A DNA stretch of 47,957 nt from an uncultured Alphaproteobacteria bacterium (GTDB lineage Bacteria; Pseudomonadota; Alphaproteobacteria; HIMB59; GCA-002718135), in NCBI GenBank assembly GCA_902590695.1, contig CACIXR010000010.1:1-47957 (forward strand). The letters run 5' to 3'. Positions within the stretch are counted from its first letter, which is position 1, and each line of letters opens with the position of its first letter. Shown here piece after piece: positions 29,149 through 37,353 of the stretch. The notes below the pieces were generated by a model. That model saw only the letters and a list, made by a program, of their open reading frames with translations, made no database searches and was not told the DNA's origin. The position numbers were made by a program, and so were the translations under genes.

Positions 29149-30660
29149 GTGTCAAAATATATATTTTACGATTTAGAAACATCTGGAAGAGGTAAGAAAG
29201 AATATCCAACTGCCTTTGGTACTACTCCAAAATGGGAGCAGATAATGCAAATTGCTGCAATAGTTACTGACTCCAATTTTAATCAAACAAATCAAAATAT
29301 GAATGAGTTCTGCAGACCTCGAACATCAGTGATTTCTCAACCTGGAGCCTTAATAACAACATTAAAAGGAATGCGTGAAGCACTTGATGCTCCTCAATCA
29401 TCTTATGAATTAATGAAAAAAATTAATGAGACTTTTGATGAATGGAAAAAGGATGATCCAAGTTCTACTTTTATTGGACACAATATAATTGAGTTCGATG
29501 AATCAGTTCTCGAGTATAATTTATTTAGTCATATGTTTTATCCCTATGTTACAAGAAAGAGCAGAGGGGATACATTAAATTTAGCGAGAGGTTTATATGC
29601 CATAAACCCATCAAGTATAAAAACACCTTTAACAGAAAGAGGTAATCCTAGTTTTAAATTAGAAAAAATAGCCGAGATGAACAACTTGCCTGTCGAATTC
29701 GCTCACGATGCGTTTTCAGATGTTAAGACATCAATTGCCCTGACGAAATATATTAACGAAGCAGACACAACTAATTGGAGTCAGCTTCAAATGACAATGA
29801 GCAAAGAAGATGCCATTGCATATATAAATAAAAATAAAGGTTTTTGTTTTATGACAAGCTTTGGAGGAAGAATTAAACTTCAAGCATTATCGATGGTATG
29901 TGAGTCACAATACAATGGTTGGTTTCATACAATTGATTTAGCTCATGATCCAACACCATTACTAGAAGCTAATTCAGAGGAATTTAAAAAACTGATTAAA
30001 AGAAAAAATAGATACGTCATTACTAATCAGCATCCTATTATTCTACCAGGTAAGATTGCTACTAATTACGAGCCTTACGATGAAATTGGTTCAGATGTTC
30101 TTAATGAAAGAGCGAAAATACTTTTTAAAAATAAAGATTTAGCAGACAAGTTTAAACTTATGGAAATTGATAGGCGTATTGAAAAAGAAGACGAAAAATC
30201 CCAAGATAATGTATTTCCAGAAAGTGCAGCAAATGCCTTTCTTGATTTTAAACAATCAACGGAAATAGCTAAATTTCACGAACAAGATGATTGGAATGAA
30301 AAATATAAAATTGCTCTTTCAATAAAAGAGCCAAGAGCAAACTTTATTTTAAAAAGACTTATATTTGATGAAAGTCCAAAAACTTTATCAAAAGAAGATT
30401 TTAAAATGGTTCACCGAGAGTTACATGAAAGATTAGTTATTAATCAAGAAAGACCTTTTACAACGATACCAGAAGCAATGTCACAAACTGATACTGAGTT
30501 AGTTAAAATGGAAGAAAGCGATGATGAAAATAAAGCTCAAAAAATGCAAATTTTAAAAGATTACAATGTCTATCTAAATTTTATGGAGAAATATTTTTCT
30601 AATAAAAATGCTGAACCCCTTCCTAGTGGTAAAGAGTTAAGTAAAATAATTTTTGATTAA
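29149..30660 (+). CDS. sbcB: Exodeoxyribonuclease I
   Basis: ExoI digests single-stranded DNA 3' to 5' in recombination and mismatch repair. The start is GTG at 29149, with AAGG about 12 bases upstream. The 503-residue protein opens with the DEDDh exonuclease motif YDLETSGRG (Asp8, Glu10), then FCRPRTSVISQPGALITT, IGHNIIEFDESVLEYNLF and ALYAINPSS-like text (RGLYAINPSSIKTP). HDAFSDVKTSIAL carries the last acidic residues. A C-terminal SH3-like/helical part completes it. The order matches E. coli SbcB. The enzyme is typical of gammaproteobacteria and less expected here. Confidence 0.9.
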   Translation: MSKYIFYDLETSGRGKKEYPTAFGTTPKWEQIMQIAAIVTDSNFNQTNQNMNEFCRPRTSVISQPGALITTLKGMREALDAPQSSYELMKKINETFDEWKKDDPSSTFIGHNIIEFDESVLEYNLFSHMFYPYVTRKSRGDTLNLARGLYAINPSSIKTPLTERGNPSFKLEKIAEMNNLPVEFAHDAFSDVKTSIALTKYINEADTTNWSQLQMTMSKEDAIAYINKNKGFCFMTSFGGRIKLQALSMVCESQYNGWFHTIDLAHDPTPLLEANSEEFKKLIKRKNRYVITNQHPIILPGKIATNYEPYDEIGSDVLNERAKILFKNKDLADKFKLMEIDRRIEKEDEKSQDNVFPESAANAFLDFKQSTEIAKFHEQDDWNEKYKIALSIKEPRANFILKRLIFDESPKTLSKEDFKMVHRELHERLVINQERPFTTIPEAMSQTDTELVKMEESDDENKAQKMQILKDYNVYLNFMEKYFSNKNAEPLPSGKELSKIIFD

Positions 30661-31445
30661 TGTTTGAGCTTCAATATTTTATAATTGGTATTGTCCAAGG
30701 CTTTACAGAATTTTTACCAATAAGTTCTTCAGGGCATTTGGTTCTTGTATCAGAATTAAGTACTTGGCAGGATCAAGGTCTCTTTACTGATGTTGCTGTT
30801 CATGTTGGAACATTATTAGCAGTTATAATTTATTTGAGATCACATATAATAACACTAGCTAAGAATTTTATTTCTTTTCAGATTAATCAAAATGATAATT
30901 TAATCAAAATTATTATAGCAACAATACCTGCAGTTATAGTTGGATTTTTTATTTTTGATTTTGTTCAATTATATTTACGTGATATCAAAGTTGTTGCAGT
31001 CACTAGTGTAATTTTTGCTGCCCTATTATTTGTAGCAGATCATTTTAAGATTAAAATATCTTCTTGGGAGAATATGAGTTATGTGCAGGCCTTTATAATT
31101 GGTGCATTTCAAGTATTAGCATTTATACCTGGTGCAAGTAGAGCAGGTGTTACAATCACCGGAGCGCGTTTTTTAGGATTTGATAGATCATCTGCAGCAA
31201 TTTTTTCTATGCTTTTATCTATACCTATTATTTTAGCATCTTTATTTTTAACAAGTTTAGATTTGATAAGTAGTTCAGAGATAAATATAAATTTATACCA
31301 ATCTTTATTTGCAGCAATCGTTGCGTGTGTTACTGCACTAGTATCAATTAACATTATGATGCGAATAATACAAAGTTCAACCTTTAATATTTTTATTATT
31401 TATAGAGTTTTACTAGGATTTATCTTATTATATTTTTATGCATAA
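30660..31445 (+). CDS. uppP: Undecaprenyl-diphosphatase (UppP/BacA)
   Basis: It dephosphorylates undecaprenyl pyrophosphate so that the lipid carrier is reused for peptidoglycan and polysaccharides; its presence raises bacitracin tolerance. The 261-residue membrane protein has both active-site motifs, QGFTEFLPISSSGHL (about 13-27) and PGASRAGVTITGARFLG, with the expected helices. It overlaps sbcB by one base and the next gene by eight. Confidence 0.95.
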   Translation: MFELQYFIIGIVQGFTEFLPISSSGHLVLVSELSTWQDQGLFTDVAVHVGTLLAVIIYLRSHIITLAKNFISFQINQNDNLIKIIIATIPAVIVGFFIFDFVQLYLRDIKVVAVTSVIFAALLFVADHFKIKISSWENMSYVQAFIIGAFQVLAFIPGASRAGVTITGARFLGFDRSSAAIFSMLLSIPIILASLFLTSLDLISSSEININLYQSLFAAIVACVTALVSINIMMRIIQSSTFNIFIIYRVLLGFILLYFYA

Positions 31446-32367
31446 GATATCTGGGGTTTTTAGTGCTGCACTAACACCTGTCAAAAATGATTTATCAATT
31501 AACAAAGATCTCTATCTTCGTCATTGCCAATATTTAATGAGACAAGGTCATGATGGTCTCGCAATATTTGGTACTACTGGAGAAGCAAATAGTTTAGCGC
31601 TTCAAGAAAAAAAAGACCATCTAGATTTTTTAGTTTTAAATCGCATTGATCCTAATATTCTCATTCCAGGAACTGGATCCTCATCCTTGAATGAAGCAAT
31701 TGATATGACCAAACATGCTGCTAGCCATAAGGTTAAAGCAGTTCTTTTACTTCCACCTTTTTATTATAAGAATGTTACTAATGAAGGTGTCATAAATTAT
31801 TACCGTCACATAATTGAGAAAGTAGGAGACAGTGATTTAAAATATATACTGTATCATATTCCTCAAAACTCATATGTATCAATAGATTTTAAAATGATTG
31901 AAATTTTATTAAAACTTTATCCGAATAACGTCGTTGGATTAAAGGACTCAAGTGGGGATAGTGATAGGATGATGAAAGTTATAAAATATTTTAATGATTT
32001 TGCTGTATTTTGTGGTCATGACAGTTTAGCATTAAATATTTGTAAGCGAGGAGGAGCTGGAGCAATTACAGCTGGTACTAATGTTTGCGGTAAATTACTT
32101 AGCTTTATTTTAAAAAATCATAAAAATGAGAACAGTATAAAAAATTTTGCTGATTTACAAAACCTGCTGCAACAAATTCGTCAAGTTATCACATCACATG
32201 AACCAATAAGTTTAATGAAAGCATATTTTTCAATTATTGATAACATTCCTGATTGGAATATTGTTTTACCTCCACTTAAAAAAATAGAAGATCCTGCCAA
32301 TCAAAAGTTGGTATTAATTTTAAAAGAGTTAATAAAAAAAATTGATCCGTTAATAGCGAATACGTGA
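31438..32367 (+). CDS. DHDPS/N-acetylneuraminate-lyase family aldolase
   Basis: A class I aldolase of the DapA/NAL superfamily. The 309-residue protein has the substrate Thr-Thr (Thr46-Thr47 in FGTTGEAN), Tyr139 in YHIPQNSYVS, and the Schiff-base Lys169 in VGLKDSSGD. A true DapA usually has an Arg five residues after that Tyr (YNVPxRTG) to bind aspartate semialdehyde; here the stretch reads YHIPQNSYV, without Arg. A different 2-keto acid substrate is therefore possible, and DapA is not secure. It overlaps uppP by eight bases and converges with fxsA (18-base overlap). Confidence 0.82.
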   Translation: MHKISGVFSAALTPVKNDLSINKDLYLRHCQYLMRQGHDGLAIFGTTGEANSLALQEKKDHLDFLVLNRIDPNILIPGTGSSSLNEAIDMTKHAASHKVKAVLLLPPFYYKNVTNEGVINYYRHIIEKVGDSDLKYILYHIPQNSYVSIDFKMIEILLKLYPNNVVGLKDSSGDSDRMMKVIKYFNDFAVFCGHDSLALNICKRGGAGAITAGTNVCGKLLSFILKNHKNENSIKNFADLQNLLQQIRQVITSHEPISLMKAYFSIIDNIPDWNIVLPPLKKIEDPANQKLVLILKELIKKIDPLIANT

Positions 32368-32709
32368 CTCAAAATATTTCTTTGCTTGAGTTGTGATTAA
32401 ATTTTGAACAGGTTTCAAAAAGACAGCAAAACCAATACAATCAGTAAAGAAGCCAGGTGTAATTAGTAGTAATCCTGATATTAATAGAAAAATACCCCCT
32501 TTAATTTCTTCAGTGGGCATTACACCTTGTGATAAATTTCTTTGTGCATCAAACAGTAATTTAATTCCTTGTCTTCGAACAAGAAATATTCCAACCAAAG
32601 CAGTAGTTAGTATAATTGCAATAGTATTCAAAATTCCAACATTGGAGCCTATTGTTATGAAAATACTTATTTCAATAATCGGGATTATTATAAAGGTTAG
32701 AAAAATCAC
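32350..32709 (-). CDS. fxsA: FxsA family membrane protein
   Basis: FxsA is a cytoplasmic-membrane protein known for suppressing phage T7 exclusion by F; its cell role is unclear. The 119-residue protein has the family pattern: two N-terminal helices, then LVRRQGIKLLFDAQRNLSQGVMPTEEIKGG, then a helix with LLITPGFFTD. The start is GTG at 32709-32707, overlapping the stop of the SbmA-like gene (TAGTG). Confidence 0.9.
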   Translation of the reverse strand: MIFLTFIIIPIIEISIFITIGSNVGILNTIAIILTTALVGIFLVRRQGIKLLFDAQRNLSQGVMPTEEIKGGIFLLISGLLLITPGFFTDCIGFAVFLKPVQNLITTQAKKYFESRIRY

Positions 32710-33710
32710 TAGCGTACTATACCAGTTTTTTCATCCTCAATGTTTTTTTCTATTTTATTCTCAAATTCTCTTAATCTTTTATAGACACTTGCTAATTCAA
32801 TAATTGTAGGCCATGCCCTAAATAAATATTGTAGTGATCCTTCAACTCTTCCAAAAGCTCTTATAATTTGTTGCATAACTCCTAATGTCATTACTCCTGC
32901 AACAATCGCTGGTGCTAGAAATATGTAAGCTGCAAGTACATTAGCTTGTAAATATGCAAGTCTACCGATGCTAAAATAAAGATAATAAAGATAACTTTTA
33001 AAATGAATTTGTCTTACACCTTGGAAGAGTTCTTCTAATGATTTAGGTCTAATACTTCCATCATCTTCAGCAATAACTAAAATTTTTCTATAAGCTGCTT
33101 CTTTTTTTTGAAGATCATATTCAATGCCAACTAATCTAAGTATCCACGCAAGTACAATCATTAAAATTGTACCTCCTACTGCCCAAATAAAAGCTCCAGA
33201 AACTAAACCATACTGCCAATCACCAAACCACAAGATTGGAATACCAACTGAAAGAGTCATTAATAGAGGAAAGAACTCGACTAGGACAAGAACAGATTCA
33301 ATTAGACTTGTTCCAAGACCTTCCATAATCCTACTAAATTTTATAGTATCTTCTTGAACCCTTTGACTTGCACCTTCGATAGTTCTCGCTTGATCATATA
33401 CACTATGGTACCACTCAACCATTGCAGTTCTCCATCTGAAAAGAAAATGAGAAGTAAGAAACGAGATAGCTAGTCCTAATGCAATTGAAATAGCAGCTAA
33501 CTGAGCAAAGCTAAAAAGAGCTCCCATGTATTCTTGCATGGTTATAGCATTTGGCGTTCCAAGTGCTTTTTGAATCATGTCATAAAATTCACCAAACCAT
33601 TCATTTATTTGTACATCGATTTGAACTTGAACCCATATAGAAGTAAGAATAACCACTGAGCCTACATAAGCCCATACATACCATTTTGGTTCAGTAAAAA
33701 ATTTAAACAT
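32709..33710 (-). CDS. SbmA/BacA-like peptide transporter
   Basis: SbmA/BacA proteins are proton-driven inner-membrane importers of peptides and antibiotics, resembling the membrane half of an ABC exporter without an ATPase. The 333-residue protein opens with FFTEPKWYVWAYVGSVVIL and has about six to seven helices. Other family-like segments are LTSHFLFRWRTAMVEWYHSVY, RVQEDTIKFSRIMEGLG, and the conserved helix-rich end with FRAWPTIIELASVYKRLREFE. The length is close to SbmA, and no ATP-binding motifs are present. It is followed by fxsA in an overlapping pair and preceded by the 27-residue basic ORF. Confidence 0.88.
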   Translation of the reverse strand: MFKFFTEPKWYVWAYVGSVVILTSIWVQVQIDVQINEWFGEFYDMIQKALGTPNAITMQEYMGALFSFAQLAAISIALGLAISFLTSHFLFRWRTAMVEWYHSVYDQARTIEGASQRVQEDTIKFSRIMEGLGTSLIESVLVLVEFFPLLMTLSVGIPILWFGDWQYGLVSGAFIWAVGGTILMIVLAWILRLVGIEYDLQKKEAAYRKILVIAEDDGSIRPKSLEELFQGVRQIHFKSYLYYLYFSIGRLAYLQANVLAAYIFLAPAIVAGVMTLGVMQQIIRAFGRVEGSLQYLFRAWPTIIELASVYKRLREFENKIEKNIEDEKTGIVR

Positions 33711-33759
33711 TTTTTATATATATGTTGAATTAGTGTTTAAAAAAGAAGGTAGATATCAA

Positions 33760-33843
33760 TTATTTCTTCTTTTGACGCTTTTTATTTCTTCTATATTTAG
33801 AACCTCTTTTACGTCTGCCTCTATGTTTTTTTGGATATCCCAT
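33760..33843 (-). CDS. Tiny very basic protein, unrecognised
   Basis: A 27-residue frame begins MGYPKKHRGRRKRG and ends in KKRQKKK before TAA; 18 of 27 residues are Lys, Arg or His. Composition and size resemble the very small basic ribosomal proteins (bTHX, bL36-type or AURKAIP1/COX24-like), but the conserved bTHX core is not clear. There is no ribosome site. Instead a good promoter at 33855-33882 puts the transcript start only a few bases from the ATG. It lies between the LysR gene and the SbmA-like gene, in the same direction. I judge it likely real; the function is unknown. Confidence 0.6.
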   Translation of the reverse strand: MGYPKKHRGRRKRGSKYRRNKKRQKKK

Positions 33844-33854
33844 AATATAGATAC

Positions 33855-33882
33855 GGTATACAAAAATAAAAAATTAAGTCAA
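33855..33882 (-). promoter_or_regulatory. Promoter for the 27-residue basic ORF
   Basis: On the minus strand TTGACT (33882-33877) and TATACC (33860-33855) are 16 bases apart. The expected start is around 33848, about five bases upstream of the ATG at 33843. It lies right at the end of the LysR gene (stop at 33886), so the small gene and perhaps the SbmA-like gene have their own transcription. Confidence 0.6.
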
Positions 33883-33885
33883 AGA

Positions 33886-34773
33886 CTAATAATGCCAATC
33901 TTTAGCTTCATTAAATAAAAAATCCCTAAAAACTTCAAGCCTCCTATCATTTTTAAAAGACTCAGAATAAACAAAATATGTTTGATACGATGGACCTTCT
34001 AAATTTGGAAGCACTCGTATAAGTTGAGGTTTATCCGCAACCATATAATCAGGTAAAGATGCTAATCCCCCACCTTTTTCAATTGCCAGTGATATCGCAT
34101 AAATGCTGTTTACTCTAAATTTTGGTCTTCTTTTTGTACCTTCTTTACCAATTTTTAATATCCAATCAATATTAGAAATTGGGGATGGTAAACCAGCTCC
34201 AAAACAAATTAAATCATGTTTATCTAAATCATTAACATTTCTTGGAATTCCATTTTTTTGAAGATAATCTGATGATCCATAAATATGATTATGAAAATTA
34301 ACAAATTTCTTAAATATTAAATTAGCCTGTGTTGGCTTTTTTACTCTGACTGCAACATCAGCAACTCTTGCAGCTAAATCAACTTCTTCATCACTCATGA
34401 TTAAATTTACATCCATTTCTGGATATTGATTTGCAAATTTATTTATTCTTGGTGTTAACCAGGTTGAACCAAATCCAACTGTTGTACTGACGGTCAATTT
34501 GCCAACAGGTTTTGTTTTTTTATCTAACAATTTCTTTTCAAAGTCAGAAATTGAAAAATTAATTTGATTTACGGTATTAAATAAATTTTCACCTTGTTCT
34601 GTTAACCTTACACCTTTTTGATGTCTGATAAATAAAGGGGTCTTTAAATCGTATTCAAGATCTTGTATTTGTCTACTAAGTGCAGATTGACTTATATTTA
34701 GTTTTGCACTTGCCTTAGAAATGCTTCTTGATATTGCAATTTCGTAAAATGATTTTAATTTATCCCAGTCCAT
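33886..34773 (-). CDS. LysR-family transcriptional regulator
   Basis: The 295-residue protein has the LysR N-terminal winged helix-turn-helix (LKSFYEIAISRSISKASAKLNISQSALSRQIQDLE, given here by its ends only: LKSFYEIA to SRQIQDLE, residues about 5-40) and a periplasmic-binding-like effector domain (about 90-290). It overlaps rpe by one base and so is probably cotranscribed with it. No divergent target gene sits next to it, which is unusual for LysR, so the target is not evident. Confidence 0.9.
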   Translation of the reverse strand: MDWDKLKSFYEIAISRSISKASAKLNISQSALSRQIQDLEYDLKTPLFIRHQKGVRLTEQGENLFNTVNQINFSISDFEKKLLDKKTKPVGKLTVSTTVGFGSTWLTPRINKFANQYPEMDVNLIMSDEEVDLAARVADVAVRVKKPTQANLIFKKFVNFHNHIYGSSDYLQKNGIPRNVNDLDKHDLICFGAGLPSPISNIDWILKIGKEGTKRRPKFRVNSIYAISLAIEKGGGLASLPDYMVADKPQLIRVLPNLEGPSYQTYFVYSESFKNDRRLEVFRDFLFNEAKDWHY

Positions 34774-35420
34774 TATCTTAAGGAATTTATAATTTTATTA
34801 TAGTTATTTTGATTTTGAGATAATAAATAAGATCCTATCGCTAACACATTAGCTCCATTATCTTTGCATATTTTTGCATTTTCATTATTTACTCCGCCAT
34901 CAACAGCTATGTCATAGTTATAATTATTATTTTTTTTAATTTCATCTAAATTTTTAATTTTTTGCACTTGATCATTCATAAATTTTTGACCGCCAAAACC
35001 AGGTGTGACTGTCATAACTATTATTTGTTGCACTTTACTAAATAAATGATCAATATCTGCAATATTTACCTTAGGGTGAATGGCAATTCCCGCTTTAATT
35101 TCAGCATCACTTATCATTTTAATAATTTCTTCTGGGTTGTCATCAGCCTCAGGATGAAAAGTAATGATATCTGAGCCAGCTTCTACAAATTCATTAATAT
35201 ATTTCTTTACTGGTTTAATCATAAGATGCACATCTAAAATTTTAGAGGTAACTTTTCTTAATGATTTCACTATATTTGGTCCAAAAGTAATATTGGGGAC
35301 ATAGTGACCATCCATGATGTCTATATGAATATAATCAGCGCCATTCTTGTCTAAAAGTTTAACTTCTTCTTCTAATTTGAGTATATCAGCTGATAATATA
35401 GACGGTGAAATTTTTATCAT
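34773..35420 (-). CDS. rpe: Ribulose-phosphate 3-epimerase
   Basis: It interconverts ribulose-5-P and xylulose-5-P in the pentose phosphate pathway. The 215-residue TIM barrel has SPSILSADILKLEEEV, HIDIMDGHYVPNITFGP with the metal-binding His and Asp, HLMI, MTVTPGFGGQKF and the catalytic Asp in AVDGGVNNENA. The length is normal. It is transcribed away from the cupin gene over a 38-base AT-rich gap. Confidence 0.95.
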   Translation of the reverse strand: MIKISPSILSADILKLEEEVKLLDKNGADYIHIDIMDGHYVPNITFGPNIVKSLRKVTSKILDVHLMIKPVKKYINEFVEAGSDIITFHPEADDNPEEIIKMISDAEIKAGIAIHPKVNIADIDHLFSKVQQIIVMTVTPGFGGQKFMNDQVQKIKNLDEIKKNNNYNYDIAVDGGVNNENAKICKDNGANVLAIGSYLLSQNQNNYNKIINSLR

Positions 35421-35458
35421 TTAAAAATAGATATATAATATATAAATAAACATTCATA

Positions 35459-35803
35459 ATGAATTCTGTTGTTCAAAAACCCTGGGGATACTATGAGATT
35501 TTACAATCTGGCAAAAGATTTCTTGTTAAAAAACTTTTTGTTAAACCAGGAGGAATGTTATCTTTACAAAATCATGAACATCGGTCAGAGCATTGGCTTG
35601 TTGCAGAAGGTGAAGCTGAGGTTACTTTAGATAAAAAGACCATAAATCTTTTAGAAAATGAAAATATTTTTATTCCTAAAGGTGCAATTCATAGAATTGC
35701 CAATAAAGGCTCTAAAGATTTAATAATCGTAGAAATGTGGTACGGAGAAATTCTCGATGAAAATGATATAAAAAGATATGATAAGAATTATAATATAATC
35801 TAA
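35459..35803 (+). CDS. Stand-alone mannose-6-phosphate isomerase-type cupin
   Basis: The 114-residue single cupin matches the isomerase domain of type II PMI/GMP enzymes: KPWGYYEIL, VKKLFVKPGGMLSLQNHEHRSEHW with the metal His and Glu residues, IFIPKGAIHRIANKG and IVEMWYGEIL. In such enzymes it makes mannose-6-P from fructose-6-P for GDP-mannose. Here the nucleotidyltransferase half is absent. Next to a DUF6165 gene, an envelope-polysaccharide role is likely. Confidence 0.85.
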   Translation: MNSVVQKPWGYYEILQSGKRFLVKKLFVKPGGMLSLQNHEHRSEHWLVAEGEAEVTLDKKTINLLENENIFIPKGAIHRIANKGSKDLIIVEMWYGEILDENDIKRYDKNYNII

Positions 35804-36186
35804 TGTTAATTAATACTCCAATTTCCTTAGGTGAATTAGTAGATAAAATATCTATTTTAATTATTAAAAAGAAAAATATCTCTGACTCAATAAAACTTCA
35901 ACATGTAAATAAAGAATTAGAATATCTTCACAAAACATTAAAGAAATATATTTCTGAAGACAAAATAAATGAATTTCTTCTAAAGCTAGTAAATATAAAT
36001 TCTAAATTGTGGGATATAGAAGATGATATTAGAGAGTGCGAAAGAAAAAAATTATTTGATCAAACATTTATTGATCTAGCTAGAAGTGTCTATTTTACCA
36101 ATGATGAAAGAGCAAAAGTAAAAAATGATATAAATAAAACCTTTGGCTCTGAATTAGTAGAAGTAAAATCTTATGAGGAATATTAA
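35803..36186 (+). CDS. DUF6165 family protein
   Basis: A 127-residue soluble, helical, highly charged protein that begins INTPISLGELVDKISILIIK and has LWDIEDDIRECERKKLFDQ and FIDLARSVYFTNDERAKVK. This pattern is the DUF6165 family, often found among polysaccharide or glycosyltransferase genes; the function is unknown. It shares one base with the cupin stop and abuts the ispB stop. Confidence 0.75.
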   Translation: MLINTPISLGELVDKISILIIKKKNISDSIKLQHVNKELEYLHKTLKKYISEDKINEFLLKLVNINSKLWDIEDDIRECERKKLFDQTFIDLARSVYFTNDERAKVKNDINKTFGSELVEVKSYEEY

Positions 36187-37224
36187 TTAATAAATTCTTG
36201 AAACGCTTTTTGAAACAAGAGAGACTAATTTTTCTTTGTAAATGTTATCTTTAAATATATCAACTGAGTCTACAGCTACATTTGAAAAGTGATTTGCTCT
36301 TGTAAGAGTATCTTCAATACATTGATATTTATTAATTATTTCTAATGCTATTTCAAAATCACCATCATTTTGGTTAAGATCAGATATTGTTCTTTCCCAA
36401 AACTTTTTTTCTTTATCATTTGATCTTCCATATGCTAATATTATTGGAAGAGTAATTTTACCTTCTTTAAAATCATCTCCAGTATTTTTTCCTAATATTT
36501 TTTTGTTTGAAGAATAATCAATAGCGTCGTCAATTAATTGAAAAGTCATGCCAAAGTTTGTTCCAAATGATTTTAATGCATTAACCTCGGCCTCTGTTCC
36601 AAGAGCACTAATTGACCCAACTTGACATGCTGCACTAAATAAAGAAGCAGTCTTTGCATTTACAACTTCAAAATAAATATTTTCATTTATTTCTAAATTT
36701 TTATCATTTGCAAGTTCTAAAACTTCTCCTTCAGAAATTACAACACTAGTATCAGCTAATATTTTTAAGGTTTCAGTATTGCCATATTTTGTCATTAATT
36801 GAAAAGCTCTACTGAATAAAAAATCACCAACTAATACACTTGTTTTATTTTTCCATTTCTCATTTGCTGTAGGTTTTCCTCTTCTTTGTTTACTTTCATC
36901 TATTACGTCATCATGTAATAGTGTTGCTGTGTGAATAAATTCTACTGCTGCAGACAGGCCAATATGATTCATTTTATTTCCAATTTCACTAGTTCCATTG
37001 CTTGTCATGTGAAAACTTGAAACAGTTAAAAGAGGTCGCAATCGTTTTCCCCCTGATAAGATAAGGTATTTTCCAACTTCATGAACTAAAGGTACATTGC
37101 TATCTAATTTATCAAGGATTATAGTGTTTACGGATACTAGATCTTCTTTGCATAGATCTGTTAATTCTCTGATTTCATCTTCAAATGAAAAATCTTTTTT
37201 TCTAAGAGGAAGAACATTATCCAT
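36187..37224 (-). CDS. ispB: Long-chain polyprenyl diphosphate synthase
   Basis: It extends farnesyl-PP with isopentenyl-PP units to make the quinone side chain. The 345-residue protein has the first Asp-rich motif DDVID (Asp105, Asp106, Asp109) and the second DDAID (Asp232, Asp233, Asp236), plus GGKRLRP and GEVLELAND. Octaprenyl or decaprenyl length cannot be told by eye. It is convergent with and directly adjacent to DUF6165, and divergent from sppA over about 130 bases. Confidence 0.93.
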   Translation of the reverse strand: MDNVLPLRKKDFSFEDEIRELTDLCKEDLVSVNTIILDKLDSNVPLVHEVGKYLILSGGKRLRPLLTVSSFHMTSNGTSEIGNKMNHIGLSAAVEFIHTATLLHDDVIDESKQRRGKPTANEKWKNKTSVLVGDFLFSRAFQLMTKYGNTETLKILADTSVVISEGEVLELANDKNLEINENIYFEVVNAKTASLFSAACQVGSISALGTEAEVNALKSFGTNFGMTFQLIDDAIDYSSNKKILGKNTGDDFKEGKITLPIILAYGRSNDKEKKFWERTISDLNQNDGDFEIALEIINKYQCIEDTLTRANHFSNVAVDSVDIFKDNIYKEKLVSLVSKSVSRIY

Positions 37225-37266
37225 ATTATTTAACTATTAGAATATTATGTTAATTCATTAACTTAA

Positions 37267-37296
37267 TTGACGCACTTAAACTCAAATTACTAAAAT
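37267..37296 (+). promoter_or_regulatory. Candidate promoter of sppA
   Basis: TTGACG (37267-37272) and TAAAAT (37291-37296) are separated by 18 bases in the divergent ispB/sppA gap. The start would lie near 37303, giving a leader of about 50 bases before the ATG at 37354. Confidence 0.45.
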
Positions 37297-37353
37297 TACA
37301 AACAAATGCTACATAACGCTTTAAGAAAAGAATAACATTTGTTATTAGATATT

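Noticed and set aside
33733..33918. A 61-codon plus-strand frame in the gap between the SbmA-like and LysR genes.
   Set aside because: It covers the opposite strand of the 27-residue basic ORF and its promoter, has low-complexity Phe/Ser content, and runs into the LysR end.
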